DNA from: Actinomycetes bacterium
GTDB taxonomy: Bacteria; Actinomycetota; Acidimicrobiia; Acidimicrobiales; RAAP-2
Direction: 5' to 3'
Assembly (NCBI GenBank): GCA_021791615.1
Contig: JAJYWG010000276.1
Span: forward strand, 1 to 16,507
Length of the DNA: 16,507 bases
Positions 1 through 7,337 of the stretch are shown one piece after another (positions within the stretch are counted from its first letter, which is position 1; each line of letters starts with the position of its first letter). The position numbers and the translations under genes are program-made. The notes under the pieces are model-generated. The model was given only the letters and a program-made list of their open reading frames with translations, was not told the DNA's origin and ran no database searches.

Positions 1-61
1 ACCACCGCCATTGGGTCTGGTAGTGCACGCCTTCTTGCTCAGCCCACTCAAAGAGCTTCAC
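1..61 (-). CDS. tnpA: IS607-family serine recombinase/transposase (TnpA), N-terminal fragment cut by window edge
   Basis: Only the first 20 codons are visible; the gene runs off the left edge. Reading the minus strand from GTG at 61 gives a peptide containing EWAEQEGVHYQTQWRW. This closely resembles the MerR-like helix-turn-helix that opens IS607 TnpA proteins (pattern K-L-x-E-W-A-x-x-x-G-V-x-Y-x-T-x-x-R-W). In the family this DNA-binding domain precedes a serine-recombinase catalytic domain, and a tnpB gene usually follows; neither can be seen here. An in-frame TAG at 71-73 with no other start codon between fixes GTG 61 as the start, with a purine-rich gagg just before it. The fragment is co-directional with prfB and 76 bp beyond its stop, so the element was probably inserted just downstream of prfB. 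The family call rests on 20 residues recognised by eye. Confidence 0.68.
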   Translation of the reverse strand, partial: MKLFEWAEQEGVHYQTQWRW

Positions 62-137
62 CCTCGTGCTCTACGACGCATGCTCGTAGATGTTCAGTGA
101 TATCGAAGGTAGCTGTTGGCAACCCCGCCCGCGGCGT
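62..137. mobile_element. Probable left-end segment of the IS607-like element, with junction to prfB
   Basis: This stretch lies between the prfB stop and the start of the recombinase gene. It is visibly less GC-rich than prfB. It contains an inverted repeat with 7-bp arms, tctacga (70-76) and tcgtaga (84-90), around a 7-bp centre. IS607 elements lack classical terminal inverted repeats and make no target duplication, so the exact insertion point cannot be read from one end. It should lie somewhere between about 91 and 137. The inverted repeat sits immediately upstream of the recombinase gene and could be a recombinase-binding or promoter-operator site. That role is inferred. Confidence 0.4.
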
Positions 138-1280
138 TCACGCGCCTGGCTTCTCGCGCTGCCGGCGCAGCTCCCCTTCAATGAACGCGTCGAGGTCGCC
201 GTCGAGGACCGCTTCGACGTTGCCGGTCTCCACACCGGTCCGCAGGTCCTTCACGAGTTGATAGGGAGCGAGGACGTAAGAGCGGATCTGGCTCCCCCAC
301 GCATTGTCGGTCCGCACCCCGGACAACGCGTCGAGCTCGGCCTGGCGCTGGGCCCTGGCCAGGTCGGCCAGCTTTGCTGCGAGGATCTGCATGGCCTTGG
401 CCTTGTTCTGGTGCTGGCTGCGCTCGTTCTGGACGGCGACCACGATCCCGGTGGGCAGATGGGTGAGGCGAACTGCCGAGTCCGTCTTGTTGACATGCTG
501 ACCACCGGCCCCCGACGATCGGTAGGTGTCGACACGAAGGTCTTTGTCGTCGATGTCCACCGCATCGCCGTCGTCGTCGAGGAAAGGGACCACGTCGAGC
601 GACGCGAAGCTGGTCTGCCGCCGGTGCTGGGAGTCGAAGGGGGACATGCGCACCAGCCGGTGGACACCTCGCTCGGTCGCCAAGAGCCCATAGGCGAAGC
701 GCCCGTGCACGATGAACGTGGCCGACAACAGACCCGCCTCCTGCCCCGCGGTGGCCTCGTCCACCTCGACGCGGAAGCCGCGCCGCTCGGCCCAACGCTG
801 GTACATCCTGAGCAGCATCTCGGTCCAGTCCTGCGCGTCGGTGCCACCGGCGCCGGCGTGGACTTCGCAGACAGCGTCGCGCTCGTCGTGCTCGCCAGTG
901 AACAGTGATTCGAGCTCGAGCCGGCTCAGCCGCGCCGACAGGTCGCCGAGGGCACCGGCCAGCTCCCTGGCAAGGCCCTCGTCGGGAGTGCCCGCCGCAT
1001 CGGCTTCCCCGACAAGCTCCGCCAGCACCTGCGCCTCCTCCAGGTTGTGGCGCAGCGAATCGATGCGCTGCAGGTCGTCGGTGAGCCGGCCAAGCTCGGT
1101 CGTCACGGCGCGTGCTCGCTCGGCGTCGTCCCACAGATCGGCGCGAGCCGCCAGCTCCTCCAGCTCGGCCACGCGGTCTCTGCGCTCCTCGACGCGCAAG
1201 TACATCTCAGCTTCGACGAGGCGCGCTGCCAGGGCGTCGAGGCCGGCGGGCTCCGGTCGATCCGCGTCAGGGGGAGCCAT
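138..1280 (-). CDS. prfB: Peptide chain release factor 2 (RF2)
   Basis: This cytoplasmic class I release factor recognises UGA and UAA stop codons and triggers peptidyl-tRNA hydrolysis on the ribosome. The protein has 380 aa, close to the usual 365-375. The N-terminal coiled-coil domain is followed by [11 protein letters not shown], the codon-recognition tripeptide SPF at residues 213-215 (diagnostic of RF2 rather than RF1), and the catalytic GGQ at 259-261 in [16 protein letters not shown]. The C-terminal segment [10 protein letters not shown] then [10 protein letters not shown] is typical. The ATG at 1278-1280 lies inside the last codons of secA, giving a 14-bp overlap and probable translational coupling; secA-prfB order is also known from Bacillus subtilis. 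The reading frame is continuous. Where many bacteria have the in-frame UGA for programmed +1 frameshifting (E. coli GYLDYD), this gene reads MYLRVE, so that autoregulation is absent. The gene is followed directly by the IS607-like end. Confidence 0.97.
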   Translation of the reverse strand: MAPPDADRPEPAGLDALAARLVEAEMYLRVEERRDRVAELEELAARADLWDDAERARAVTTELGRLTDDLQRIDSLRHNLEEAQVLAELVGEADAAGTPDEGLARELAGALGDLSARLSRLELESLFTGEHDERDAVCEVHAGAGGTDAQDWTEMLLRMYQRWAERRGFRVEVDEATAGQEAGLLSATFIVHGRFAYGLLATERGVHRLVRMSPFDSQHRRQTSFASLDVVPFLDDDGDAVDIDDKDLRVDTYRSSGAGGQHVNKTDSAVRLTHLPTGIVVAVQNERSQHQNKAKAMQILAAKLADLARAQRQAELDALSGVRTDNAWGSQIRSYVLAPYQLVKDLRTGVETGNVEAVLDGDLDAFIEGELRRQREKPGA

Positions 1281-4179
1281 GGCAGAGCTTGTACTTCTTG
1301 CCGCTCCCGCACCAGCACGGCTCGTTGCGCCCCACCTTGTCCTGCGGAGGCTTCACCACCGGCGCGAGCGCGTCGTCGGGAGCCGCCACAGGTGGGCGTC
1401 GCCCCCCACCACCGCCGGCCCCAGCTCCACCGCCGGCCCCAGCTCCACCGCCGGCCCCAGCTCCAGCGCCCCCCACGGCCATCGCGCCCCCACCGGCACC
1501 AGAACCCGCGCCAACGGAGCCCGTGCCACCTGAAGCCCCCACGCCAGCCGCGACGGGTGCGCCGCGTCCGGGGACACCGGGCTCGATGGGCGCGACGTCG
1601 ATCCCCCGATCGGCCAGGAGCTGGCCGGCCATCGCCAGGGTCCCGGTGACCGGGTCGTCCGCCGCCTCGTAGACGGCGCGTCCGAGATCAGGCTCGGCCA
1701 CGGGCTCGGCCATGGCCTCCATGTGCAGGACGTAACGCAGGTAGTCGTCGTCGATGCCGTCCATGAGCTGGCCGAACATCGTGTAGCCCTCCCGCTGCCA
1801 GGCCACCAGGGGGTCTTGTTGGCCCATCGCCCGCAAGCCGATGCCTTCGCGCAGGTAGTCCATCTCGGCCAGGTGATCCCGCCACCTCTGGTCGATCACC
1901 TGGAGCATGACCTCGCGCTCCATCTGCCGAGCCTGCTCCTCACCCCCGGGGAACGCCCGCGAGCGATCCTCGTAGTAGTCGAGGGCATCTGCCACGATGC
2001 TCTCGGTGAGCTGCGCCGTGCTCGTCCCCTGGGCCAGGTCCTCTACCGTGAACGTCGTCGGGTAGTACTGCACCAGGTCCTTCAGGAGCATCTCCAGGTC
2101 CCACTCCTCGGGGTACTCCGAAGGGCAGGAGCGCTGTACCAGCGCCACGATCGCCTGCTCCAGCAGTTCGGCAGTGTGCTCGTGCAGGTCCTCGCCGTCG
2201 ATGATCTGGAGGCGGCGGGCGTAGATGACCTTGCGTTGCTCGTTCATCACCTCGTCGTACTTGAGGACCTCCTTTCGGATCTCGGAGTTCCGTCCTTCCA
2301 CCGTGTTCTGCGCCCGCTCGATGGCCTTGGTGACCATCTTCGCTTCGATGGGCACGTTGTCGGGGAGCGTCCGGCTCATGACCCAGCTCACCGCCCCGGT
2401 TGCGAACAGCCGCATCAGGTCGTCTTCGAGGCTGAGGTAGAACCTGCTCTCCCCTGGATCACCCTGGCGGCCCGATCGGCCCCGGAGCTGGTTGTCGATC
2501 CGCCGGCTCTCGTGCCGCTCGCTCCCGAGGACGTAGAGGCCGCCGGCCTCGCGCACCTGCTCTCCTTCTTTCGTGCAGGTCTCCTCGAAGTGGCGCCGCA
2601 GCCGGGCCAGCTCCTCTCGGCCCTCATCGCTGTCGATGTCGACCCCTGCTGCCTGGGCTTCGTGGTTGGCGAGCAGCTCGGGGTTGCCGCCCAAGATGAT
2701 GTCCACCCCCCGGCCGGCCATGTTGGTCGCCACGGTGACCGCGCCCAGCCGCCCCGCCTGGGCCACGACCTCCGCCTCGCGGAAGTGCTGTTTGGCGTTC
2801 AGCACCTGATGGGGAATGCCGCGCTTCTCCAGGATCCGCGAGAGCAGCTCGGACTTGGCGACCGATGCCGTGCCGACCAGGACCGGCTGACCCTTCTCTC
2901 GGCGCTCGATGATGTCGTCGGCAACTGCGAGGAACTTCGCCTCTTCGCTCTTGAAGATGAGGTCGGGCTCGTCCATTCGGACAAGAGGCTTGTTGGTCGG
3001 GATGGGGACGACCGGCAGGTTGTAGGTGCTGGCAAACTCGCCGGCTTCGGTCTCGGCGGTACCGGTCATCCCGCCGAGCTTGTCGTAGAGACGGAAGTAG
3101 TTCTGGAGGGTGACGGTCGCCCAGGTGTGGTTCTCCTCTTTGATCCGGACCCGCTCCTTGGCCTCCACTGCCTGGTGGAGACCGTCGGACCACCGGCGCC
3201 CTTCGAGCGTCCGACCGGTGAACTCGTCGACGATCTTCACCTCGCCTTGGTCCACGAGGTAGTCCTTGTCCCGGTGGTAGAGCTCCTTGGCCTCCAATGC
3301 CTTGGTGAGCTGGTGGACGTAGTTGGTCGCGACCGCGTCGTAGAGGTTCTCCACCCCGACCGCTCGCTCCACCTTCTCGATCCCGGGCTCGAGCGGGACC
3401 ACGTGGCGCTTCTCCTCGTCGACCTCGTAGTCCACGTCGCGTTGGAGCGTGCGGGCAATGCCGGCGAACTGGTAGTAGAGCTTGGCCGCCTCGTCGGCCG
3501 GACCCGAGATGATGAGGGGCGTCCGAGCCTCGTCGATCAGGATCGAGTCCACCTCGTCGACGATGGCATAGGCATGCCCCCGCTGGGCCATGGCCTCGCG
3601 CGAGCGGGCCATGTTGTCCCGGAGGTAGTCGAACCCGAGCTCGGTGTTGGTCCCGTACGTGAGATCGGCGGCGTAGGCCTCGCGCTTGAGCGCAGGGTCG
3701 GTCACGTCGGGGCCGACCCGTCCGACGCTCAGGCCCATCCATCGGTGAAGCCGCCCCATCCACTCGGCGTCACGGGTGGCCAGGTAGTCGTTGACGGTGA
3801 CCACGTGCACACCTTGTCCGGTGAGCGCGTTCAGGTAGACGGGCAGGGTGGAGACAAGGGTCTTGCCCTCCCCGGTCTTCATCTCGGCGATCCAGCCGAA
3901 GTGCAGAGCCATGCCGCCCATGAGCTGGACGTCGAAGTGCCGCTGCCCGAGCACTCGCCAGGCAGCCTCACGAACGGCAGCGAAGGCCTCGATCAGCAGA
4001 TCGTCCAGCTCTTCTCCCTGGTCGAGGCGCTGGCGGTACTCCACCGTCAGGTGGCGGAGCTCGTCGTCGCTCAGCGCCTCCATGCCGGGCTCGAGCTCGT
4101 TGATGAGGGGGACGATCTCGGCCAGACGGCGGACTTTCTTGCCCTCTCCGGCCCGCAGGACCCGCGTGAACACGCTCAT
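1267..4179 (-). CDS. secA: Preprotein translocase ATPase subunit SecA
   Basis: SecA is the ATP-driven motor that pushes unfolded preproteins through SecYEG at the cytoplasmic membrane. The protein has 970 aa. Motifs run in the expected order: Walker A TGEGKT at 102-107, [15 protein letters not shown] (helicase motif II region, about residue 210), [19 protein letters not shown], and [20 protein letters not shown] (motif VI). The helical scaffold/wing region follows ([20 protein letters not shown]). The C-terminus carries the zinc-binding CxCx8CH motif, with C955, C957, C966 and H967, which contacts SecB or ribosomes in the family. Between scaffold and zinc motif lies a long Gly/Ala-rich linker with tandem DNA repeats. 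The start is ATG at 4177-4179; [19 protein letters not shown] is a normal SecA N-terminus, although the ribosome binding site is weak. It heads an apparent two-gene unit with prfB and is preceded by 464 bp without a gene. No hpf/raiA gene is present upstream, unlike many actinomycetes. Confidence 0.98.
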   Translation of the reverse strand: MSVFTRVLRAGEGKKVRRLAEIVPLINELEPGMEALSDDELRHLTVEYRQRLDQGEELDDLLIEAFAAVREAAWRVLGQRHFDVQLMGGMALHFGWIAEMKTGEGKTLVSTLPVYLNALTGQGVHVVTVNDYLATRDAEWMGRLHRWMGLSVGRVGPDVTDPALKREAYAADLTYGTNTELGFDYLRDNMARSREAMAQRGHAYAIVDEVDSILIDEARTPLIISGPADEAAKLYYQFAGIARTLQRDVDYEVDEEKRHVVPLEPGIEKVERAVGVENLYDAVATNYVHQLTKALEAKELYHRDKDYLVDQGEVKIVDEFTGRTLEGRRWSDGLHQAVEAKERVRIKEENHTWATVTLQNYFRLYDKLGGMTGTAETEAGEFASTYNLPVVPIPTNKPLVRMDEPDLIFKSEEAKFLAVADDIIERREKGQPVLVGTASVAKSELLSRILEKRGIPHQVLNAKQHFREAEVVAQAGRLGAVTVATNMAGRGVDIILGGNPELLANHEAQAAGVDIDSDEGREELARLRRHFEETCTKEGEQVREAGGLYVLGSERHESRRIDNQLRGRSGRQGDPGESRFYLSLEDDLMRLFATGAVSWVMSRTLPDNVPIEAKMVTKAIERAQNTVEGRNSEIRKEVLKYDEVMNEQRKVIYARRLQIIDGEDLHEHTAELLEQAIVALVQRSCPSEYPEEWDLEMLLKDLVQYYPTTFTVEDLAQGTSTAQLTESIVADALDYYEDRSRAFPGGEEQARQMEREVMLQVIDQRWRDHLAEMDYLREGIGLRAMGQQDPLVAWQREGYTMFGQLMDGIDDDYLRYVLHMEAMAEPVAEPDLGRAVYEAADDPVTGTLAMAGQLLADRGIDVAPIEPGVPGRGAPVAAGVGASGGTGSVGAGSGAGGGAMAVGGAGAGAGGGAGAGGGAGAGGGGGRRPPVAAPDDALAPVVKPPQDKVGRNEPCWCGSGKKYKLCHGSP
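1411..1464. repeat. Three perfect 18-bp tandem repeats inside secA (Gly/Ala linker)
   Basis: The unit accgccggccccagctcc occurs three times head to tail without mismatch (1411-1428, 1429-1446, 1447-1464). Read on the coding minus strand it encodes alternating Gly and Ala in the linker between the SecA scaffold and the C-terminal zinc motif. Since 18 is a multiple of three, gain or loss of units keeps the frame, so linker length may vary between strains. Confidence 0.9.
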
Positions 4180-4298
4180 GGCCCGCCAAGCCTACCGCCG
4201 GGGTTGCCGCGGCCAGGCTCGTCCTCTCCCGAGCTCCGACGCGAGACAACGTGTCGTCGCCGCCAGGACGGCTCGCCGGTCCGCCACTCCGCGGGGTC

Positions 4299-4353
4299 GC
4301 GCACGAATCGCGCACGAATCGCCCACGAATCGCCCACGAATTGCCCGCGATTC
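4299..4353. repeat. Five 11-bp direct repeats (consensus gcscacgaatc) upstream of secA
   Basis: Units start at exact 11-bp intervals: 4299 and 4310 (gcgcacgaatc), 4321 (gcccacgaatc), 4332 (gcccacgaatt) and 4343 (gcccgcgattc). The last copy is the most diverged. A period of 11 bp is close to one helical turn, so all copies would face the same side of the DNA. The period is not a multiple of three, which argues against coding repeats. The array lies about 120-175 bp upstream of the secA start. Cooperative binding of a regulator is possible, but its identity is unknown. Confidence 0.8.
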
Positions 4354-4359
4354 GCGGGC
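4343..4359. promoter_or_regulatory. 17-bp perfect palindrome abutting the repeat array, possible operator
   Basis: The arms gcccgcga (4343-4350) and tcgcgggc (4352-4359) are perfect reverse complements around one central base. It overlaps the fifth 11-bp repeat. There is no T-run on either side, so a terminator is unlikely. As it lies upstream of secA in non-coding DNA, an operator is the more natural reading, but no known regulator motif is recognised. Confidence 0.4.
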
Positions 4360-4643
4360 GGGGTCACGCATGGGCTGCGCGCGGCTGACCTGGTCTTTGA
4401 CCCCACACTCGCCTGCAGCGGAGCTCACGGCCCGGCGCCGGCGGCCACCTCGGCAGCCCGGCGGCACCGTTTGCGGCGCGCATCCTCCCGTCGCCGGTGC
4501 ACCCCCGGACGGGGAGCGCACCAGGCAGGTCTTACCCCTAAGCCGCACCATGCTCGGCGACCACGAGTCGCCTTACGTGGGTCGTTTCGCCTGCGACTGG
4601 CCTCGACTTTCAACCACAGACCCGCCCGCAGCCCGGGCTCAGC

Positions 4644-5672
4644 CTACTGGACTGCTCCCGCGGCTGGGGCCGTGTGATGGCGACGAGCCTCACCGGCGGT
4701 GGCCAGGAGCAGTCGCACACCGAGGACGGCCGCAGCCAAAGGGAGCGCGACCCGGCGCCAACCGTGGGTGCTCCGCACCGCGAACCGCAGAGCCGAACGG
4801 TGGTGGGCCACGAGCATCCGGTAGGGGTGGCGGCGGCGCGACAGACCTCCGGAATGGGTGACCACCGCCGCGGGCTCGACGCCCACTCCCCACCCGGCCT
4901 CGTGAGCCCGCCAGCACAGATCCATGTCCTCGGCGAACATGAAGTACGCCTCGTCGAACCCGCCGAGCTCCTCCAACGCTGCCATCCTGGCGAGGAAGCA
5001 CGCCCCTGACACCCAGTCGGCCTCGGCGCGCTCGGTGCCCCCAGCGTCGAGCGGGCGGTAGCGCCGGCTGAAGCGGTTCTCCGGATCGAACAGGCCGAGC
5101 AGCGCGTGGCCCGCGGCATCGGCCATCGAGGGGAAGTGCCGTACCGACGGGTACACCTGGCCGCCGGACGTGAGGATGCGAGGTCCCACGATGGCCCACG
5201 AGGGCTCGGCGTCGAGGGCCGCGACCAGCGCCTCGAGCGCACCGGGGTGGACCAGGAGGTCGGGATTGCACACGAGCGCGAGCTCGGCACCCGCCTCGGC
5301 GCCCGCCTCGGTACCCGCCTCGGTACCCGCCTCGGCACCCCCATCAGAACCGGCACCCCCATCAGAACCGGCGCCCCCGGCGGGGCCCTCCGGGCCACCG
5401 CCAACGCCGCGCGCCGCAGCAAGCCCCCTGTTGGCACCAGCCCCGTACCCGACGTTGCGGCCCGGCGCGACGACAGGGACGTCGAGGTTCCGAGCCGCCA
5501 GCACAGCCCGCGCCGCACCAGCACGGCCGTTCTCGACCACAACCACCTTGCGGAGGCCGGCGGCGAGCAGAGAACCGACGCAGTCGGCCAGCACGTCGCC
5601 CGTGTCGTAGTCGACCACGACGGCGACGACCCGCTCGCCGGCCGCCCGAGCGGGCTCGGGCGCCGGGGTCAC
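4644..5672 (-). CDS. WbbL-like family 2 glycosyltransferase (probable rhamnosyltransferase)
   Basis: By similarity to mycobacterial WbbL, this enzyme would move L-rhamnose from dTDP-rhamnose onto a lipid-linked sugar at the cytoplasmic membrane. The matching segments are QVYPSVRHFPSM then GHALLGLFDPENRFSRRYR, WVSGACFLARMAALEELGG, and FDEAYFMFAEDMDLCWR with the presumed catalytic acidic pair ED. NPD at 136-138 stands at the nucleotide-sugar DxD position. I place the start at GTG 5672, giving 342 aa: it overlaps the upstream stop as GTGA and has gggag about six bases before it. A longer GTG start at 5732 would overlap the upstream gene by 64 bp. Two oddities stand out. The usual DNGSxDG is replaced by ENGRAGAAR (about 47-55). 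Residues 88-130 are a Gly/Ala/Glu-rich insertion built from tandem repeats. The dTDP-rhamnose genes in the same operon support the substrate; the acceptor is unknown. Confidence 0.85.
   Translation of the reverse strand: MTPAPEPARAAGERVVAVVVDYDTGDVLADCVGSLLAAGLRKVVVVENGRAGAARAVLAARNLDVPVVAPGRNVGYGAGANRGLAAARGVGGGPEGPAGGAGSDGGAGSDGGAEAGTEAGTEAGAEAGAELALVCNPDLLVHPGALEALVAALDAEPSWAIVGPRILTSGGQVYPSVRHFPSMADAAGHALLGLFDPENRFSRRYRPLDAGGTERAEADWVSGACFLARMAALEELGGFDEAYFMFAEDMDLCWRAHEAGWGVGVEPAAVVTHSGGLSRRRHPYRMLVAHHRSALRFAVRSTHGWRRVALPLAAAVLGVRLLLATAGEARRHHTAPAAGAVQ
5283..5378. repeat. In-frame tandem repeats (five 12-bp, then two 18-bp units) in the WbbL-like gene
   Basis: Positions 5283-5342 hold five head-to-tail 12-bp units of the type ctcggyacccgc, of which two (5307-5318 and 5319-5330) are identical. 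They encode EAGT/EAGA-type tetrapeptides. Next come two 18-bp units, 5343-5360 and 5361-5378 (atcagaaccggcrccccc), differing at one base and encoding Gly-Ala-Gly-Ser-Asp-Gly steps. All unit lengths are multiples of three, so slippage would lengthen or shorten the insertion without breaking the gene. Confidence 0.9.
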
Positions 5673-6391
5673 GTCTCCCGGGTCCAGCGGAAGCGGATGA
5701 GGGCGGCGAGCGCGCCCACGCCGTCGCGCCACGTGATCTTCTTGCCTTCGTCGGGCTCGCGCCCGGCGTAGGAGATCGGCACCTCGTAGATCCGGTAGCC
5801 GCGGCGGAGCACTTTCGCCGTGATCTCGGGCTCGAAGTCGAAACGATCCGAGACGATGGTGAGCCCTTCGATGACCCGCCGGTCAAAGAGCTTGTAGCAG
5901 GTCTCCATGTCCGAGAGCGTCGAGCGGTACAAGATGTTGGTCACGAGGGATAAGAAGCGGTTCCCGATCCAGTGCAGCGGCATCATGTTCTTGCGCTCAC
6001 CGGTGAACCGGCTCCCGTAGACCACGACCGCCTTGCCCCGAAGGATCGGCTCGAGCAGGCGGGGCCAGTCCTCGGGGTCGTACTCCAGGTCGGCGTCCTG
6101 GACGAGGACGAGGTCGCCGTGCGCGTAAGCCAGGCCGGTGCGGATCGCGGCACCCTTGCCCTGGTTGCGCTCGTGGGTGACGACCCGGACGGTCGAGTCC
6201 TCCAGCGCTGCGAGCACCCGGTCGGTGCCGTCCGTCGAGCCGTCGTCGACCACCACCACGTCGACGACCAAGGGCACCTGCACCGCGCGCACCCGGCGCA
6301 CGATCTCCGCGACGGTGGTGCGCTCGTTGTAGACCGGGACGATCACCGACAGCGTCCGGTACTCGATGGGGGCCAGCGTCTGCTCAGCCAC
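5669..6391 (-). CDS. Family 2 glycosyltransferase, polyprenol-phosphate mannosyl/glucosyltransferase type
   Basis: This 240-aa GT-A glycosyltransferase resembles dolichol/polyprenol-phosphate mannosyl- and glucosyltransferases, which load a sugar from GDP-mannose or UDP-glucose onto polyprenyl phosphate at the inner membrane face. Visible motifs are SVIVPVYNE (15-23), VVVVDDGSTDGT (45-56), RNQGKGAAIRTGL (75-87) and the metal-binding DAD (99-101) in QDADLEYDPEDW. The family-typical GSRFTG and SDMETCYKLFDR follow, then FEPEITAKVLRRGYRIYEVPI. No membrane segments are visible, so it is the soluble-domain form without a C-terminal GtrA-like anchor. Start GTG at 6389-6391 overlaps the upstream SDR gene by 8 bp, and its stop overlaps the downstream glycosyltransferase start by 4 bp, so all three are probably translationally coupled. 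The donor sugar and final acceptor cannot be read from sequence; a general GT2 role in envelope glycan assembly is the safe call. Confidence 0.9.
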   Translation of the reverse strand: MAEQTLAPIEYRTLSVIVPVYNERTTVAEIVRRVRAVQVPLVVDVVVVDDGSTDGTDRVLAALEDSTVRVVTHERNQGKGAAIRTGLAYAHGDLVLVQDADLEYDPEDWPRLLEPILRGKAVVVYGSRFTGERKNMMPLHWIGNRFLSLVTNILYRSTLSDMETCYKLFDRRVIEGLTIVSDRFDFEPEITAKVLRRGYRIYEVPISYAGREPDEGKKITWRDGVGALAALIRFRWTRET

Positions 6392-7337
6392 GGTCGGCCA
6401 CCCCCCCGGCGGCCGTGCGGAAGTACTCGATCGTGCGCTCGAGGCCCGCAGCGAGTGGCGTCGACGGCTCCCAGCCGAGCTGCTCGCGGGCGAGCGAGAT
6501 GTCGGGGCACCGCCGCACGGGATCGTGCTCGGGGAGCGGACCGAACGCGATGGTCGAGGACGAGCCGGTCGCCTCGATCACGAGCTGCGCCAGCTCGAGC
6601 ACCGTGCGCTCGTCGGGGTTACCGATGTTCACCGGTCCGGTCACCTCCGAGTCCAAGAGTGCGCACAAGCCGCGCACTTCGTCTGCGACGTAGCACAGGC
6701 TGCGGGTCTGGGAGCCGTCACCGTAGACGGTGAGCGGCTCGCCGGCCAGTGCCTGGACCACGAAATTGGACACCACACGGCCGTCGCCGGGGGCCAGGCG
6801 TGGACCGTAGGTGTTGAAGATCCGAGCGATCGCCACGTCGGTCCCCCGCGCCCGATGGCTGGCCATCGTGATCGCCTCGGCGAACCGCTTCGCCTCGTCG
6901 TAGACGCTGCGAGGCCCCACCGGGTCGACGTTGCCCCGGTACTCCTCGACTTGGGGATGGACGTCGGGATCGCCGTAGACCTCGCTCGTCGACGCGAGGA
7001 GGAAGCGCGCGCCGCACCGGTCGGCCAGCTCGAGCAGGCGCCGCGTCCCCTCGCTGCCCACAGCCAGGGTCTCCATCGGGCGTTGCAGGTACGCCGGCGG
7101 TGACGCGGGACTGGCCAGATGGCAGACGGCGTCCACCGGCCCTTGCACCGGAACGGCCTGGCTCACGTCGGCTTCGATCGACGTGAACCGAGGCGAGCCC
7201 TGCAAGTGGGCGATGTTGGCGAGCCGCCCGGTCGAGTAGTCGTCGATGCAGACGACCTCGTCCCCGCGCTCGACGAACGCGTCGCACAGGTGGGAGCCGA
7301 GAAAGCCCGCACCGCCTGCGACCACCACGCGGCTCAC
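6384..7337 (-). CDS. NAD-dependent sugar epimerase/dehydratase, probable UDP-glucuronate decarboxylase (UDP-xylose synthase)
   Basis: This 317-aa extended short-chain dehydrogenase would convert UDP-glucuronate to UDP-xylose in the cytoplasm, using bound NAD+. The Rossmann motif GGAGFLG is at 8-14. LASPASPPAYLQRPMET (about 74-90), LLASTSEVYGDPDVHPQ with Glu119, the catalytic pair Y146/K150 in SVYDEAKR, and RIFNTYGPR then DGRVVSNFVVQAL and YGDGSQTRS strongly resemble UXS enzymes. The substrate fits, because the gene directly upstream encodes UDP-glucose 6-dehydrogenase, which makes UDP-glucuronate. GTG at 7335-7337 is chosen since it overlaps the upstream stop as GTGA and starts just before the nucleotide-binding strand. 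The same open frame extends much further upstream, but that portion is a shadow of the dehydrogenase gene. A UDP-glucose 4-epimerase or other dehydratase is a less likely alternative, given the UXS-specific SPASP and NTYGPR context. Confidence 0.88.
   Translation of the reverse strand: MSRVVVAGGAGFLGSHLCDAFVERGDEVVCIDDYSTGRLANIAHLQGSPRFTSIEADVSQAVPVQGPVDAVCHLASPASPPAYLQRPMETLAVGSEGTRRLLELADRCGARFLLASTSEVYGDPDVHPQVEEYRGNVDPVGPRSVYDEAKRFAEAITMASHRARGTDVAIARIFNTYGPRLAPGDGRVVSNFVVQALAGEPLTVYGDGSQTRSLCYVADEVRGLCALLDSEVTGPVNIGNPDERTVLELAQLVIEATGSSSTIAFGPLPEHDPVRRCPDISLAREQLGWEPSTPLAAGLERTIEYFRTAAGGVADRG

Larger units (their letters stand above)
4180..4643. other. 464-bp intergenic region between the glycosyltransferase operon and secA
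   Basis: I see no convincing gene here. Short open frames exist on both strands, but their predicted peptides are Arg/Pro-rich and shadow-like. Both flanking genes are on the minus strand, so this region should contain the end of the upstream operon and the secA promoter. Recognisable structure is an 11-bp direct-repeat array (4299-4353) running into a 17-bp palindrome (4343-4359), and a 10-bp palindrome ccggcgccgg at 4432-4441. I could not identify a clear -35/-10 pair for secA on the minus strand. The nearest TANNNT hexamer (tagget-like, TAGGCT, about 4189-4194) lacks a good -35. No hairpin followed by a T-run is visible downstream of the glycosyltransferase stop. Confidence 0.6.

Noticed and set aside
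4299..4353. CRISPR-like reading of the direct repeats
   Set aside because: The units are 11 bp with no spacers between them and no cas genes nearby, so this is a tandem array and not a CRISPR.
4176..4613. Short minus-strand open frames in the secA upstream region
   Set aside because: They are Arg-rich, overlap each other in different frames, and cross an 11-bp repeat whose period breaks codon phase. There is no good ribosome binding site.
1723..4677. 984-codon open frame on the plus strand
   Set aside because: It is antisense to secA, whose motifs are unmistakable. Long antiphase frames are expected in high-GC coding DNA, and the predicted protein shows no family motifs.
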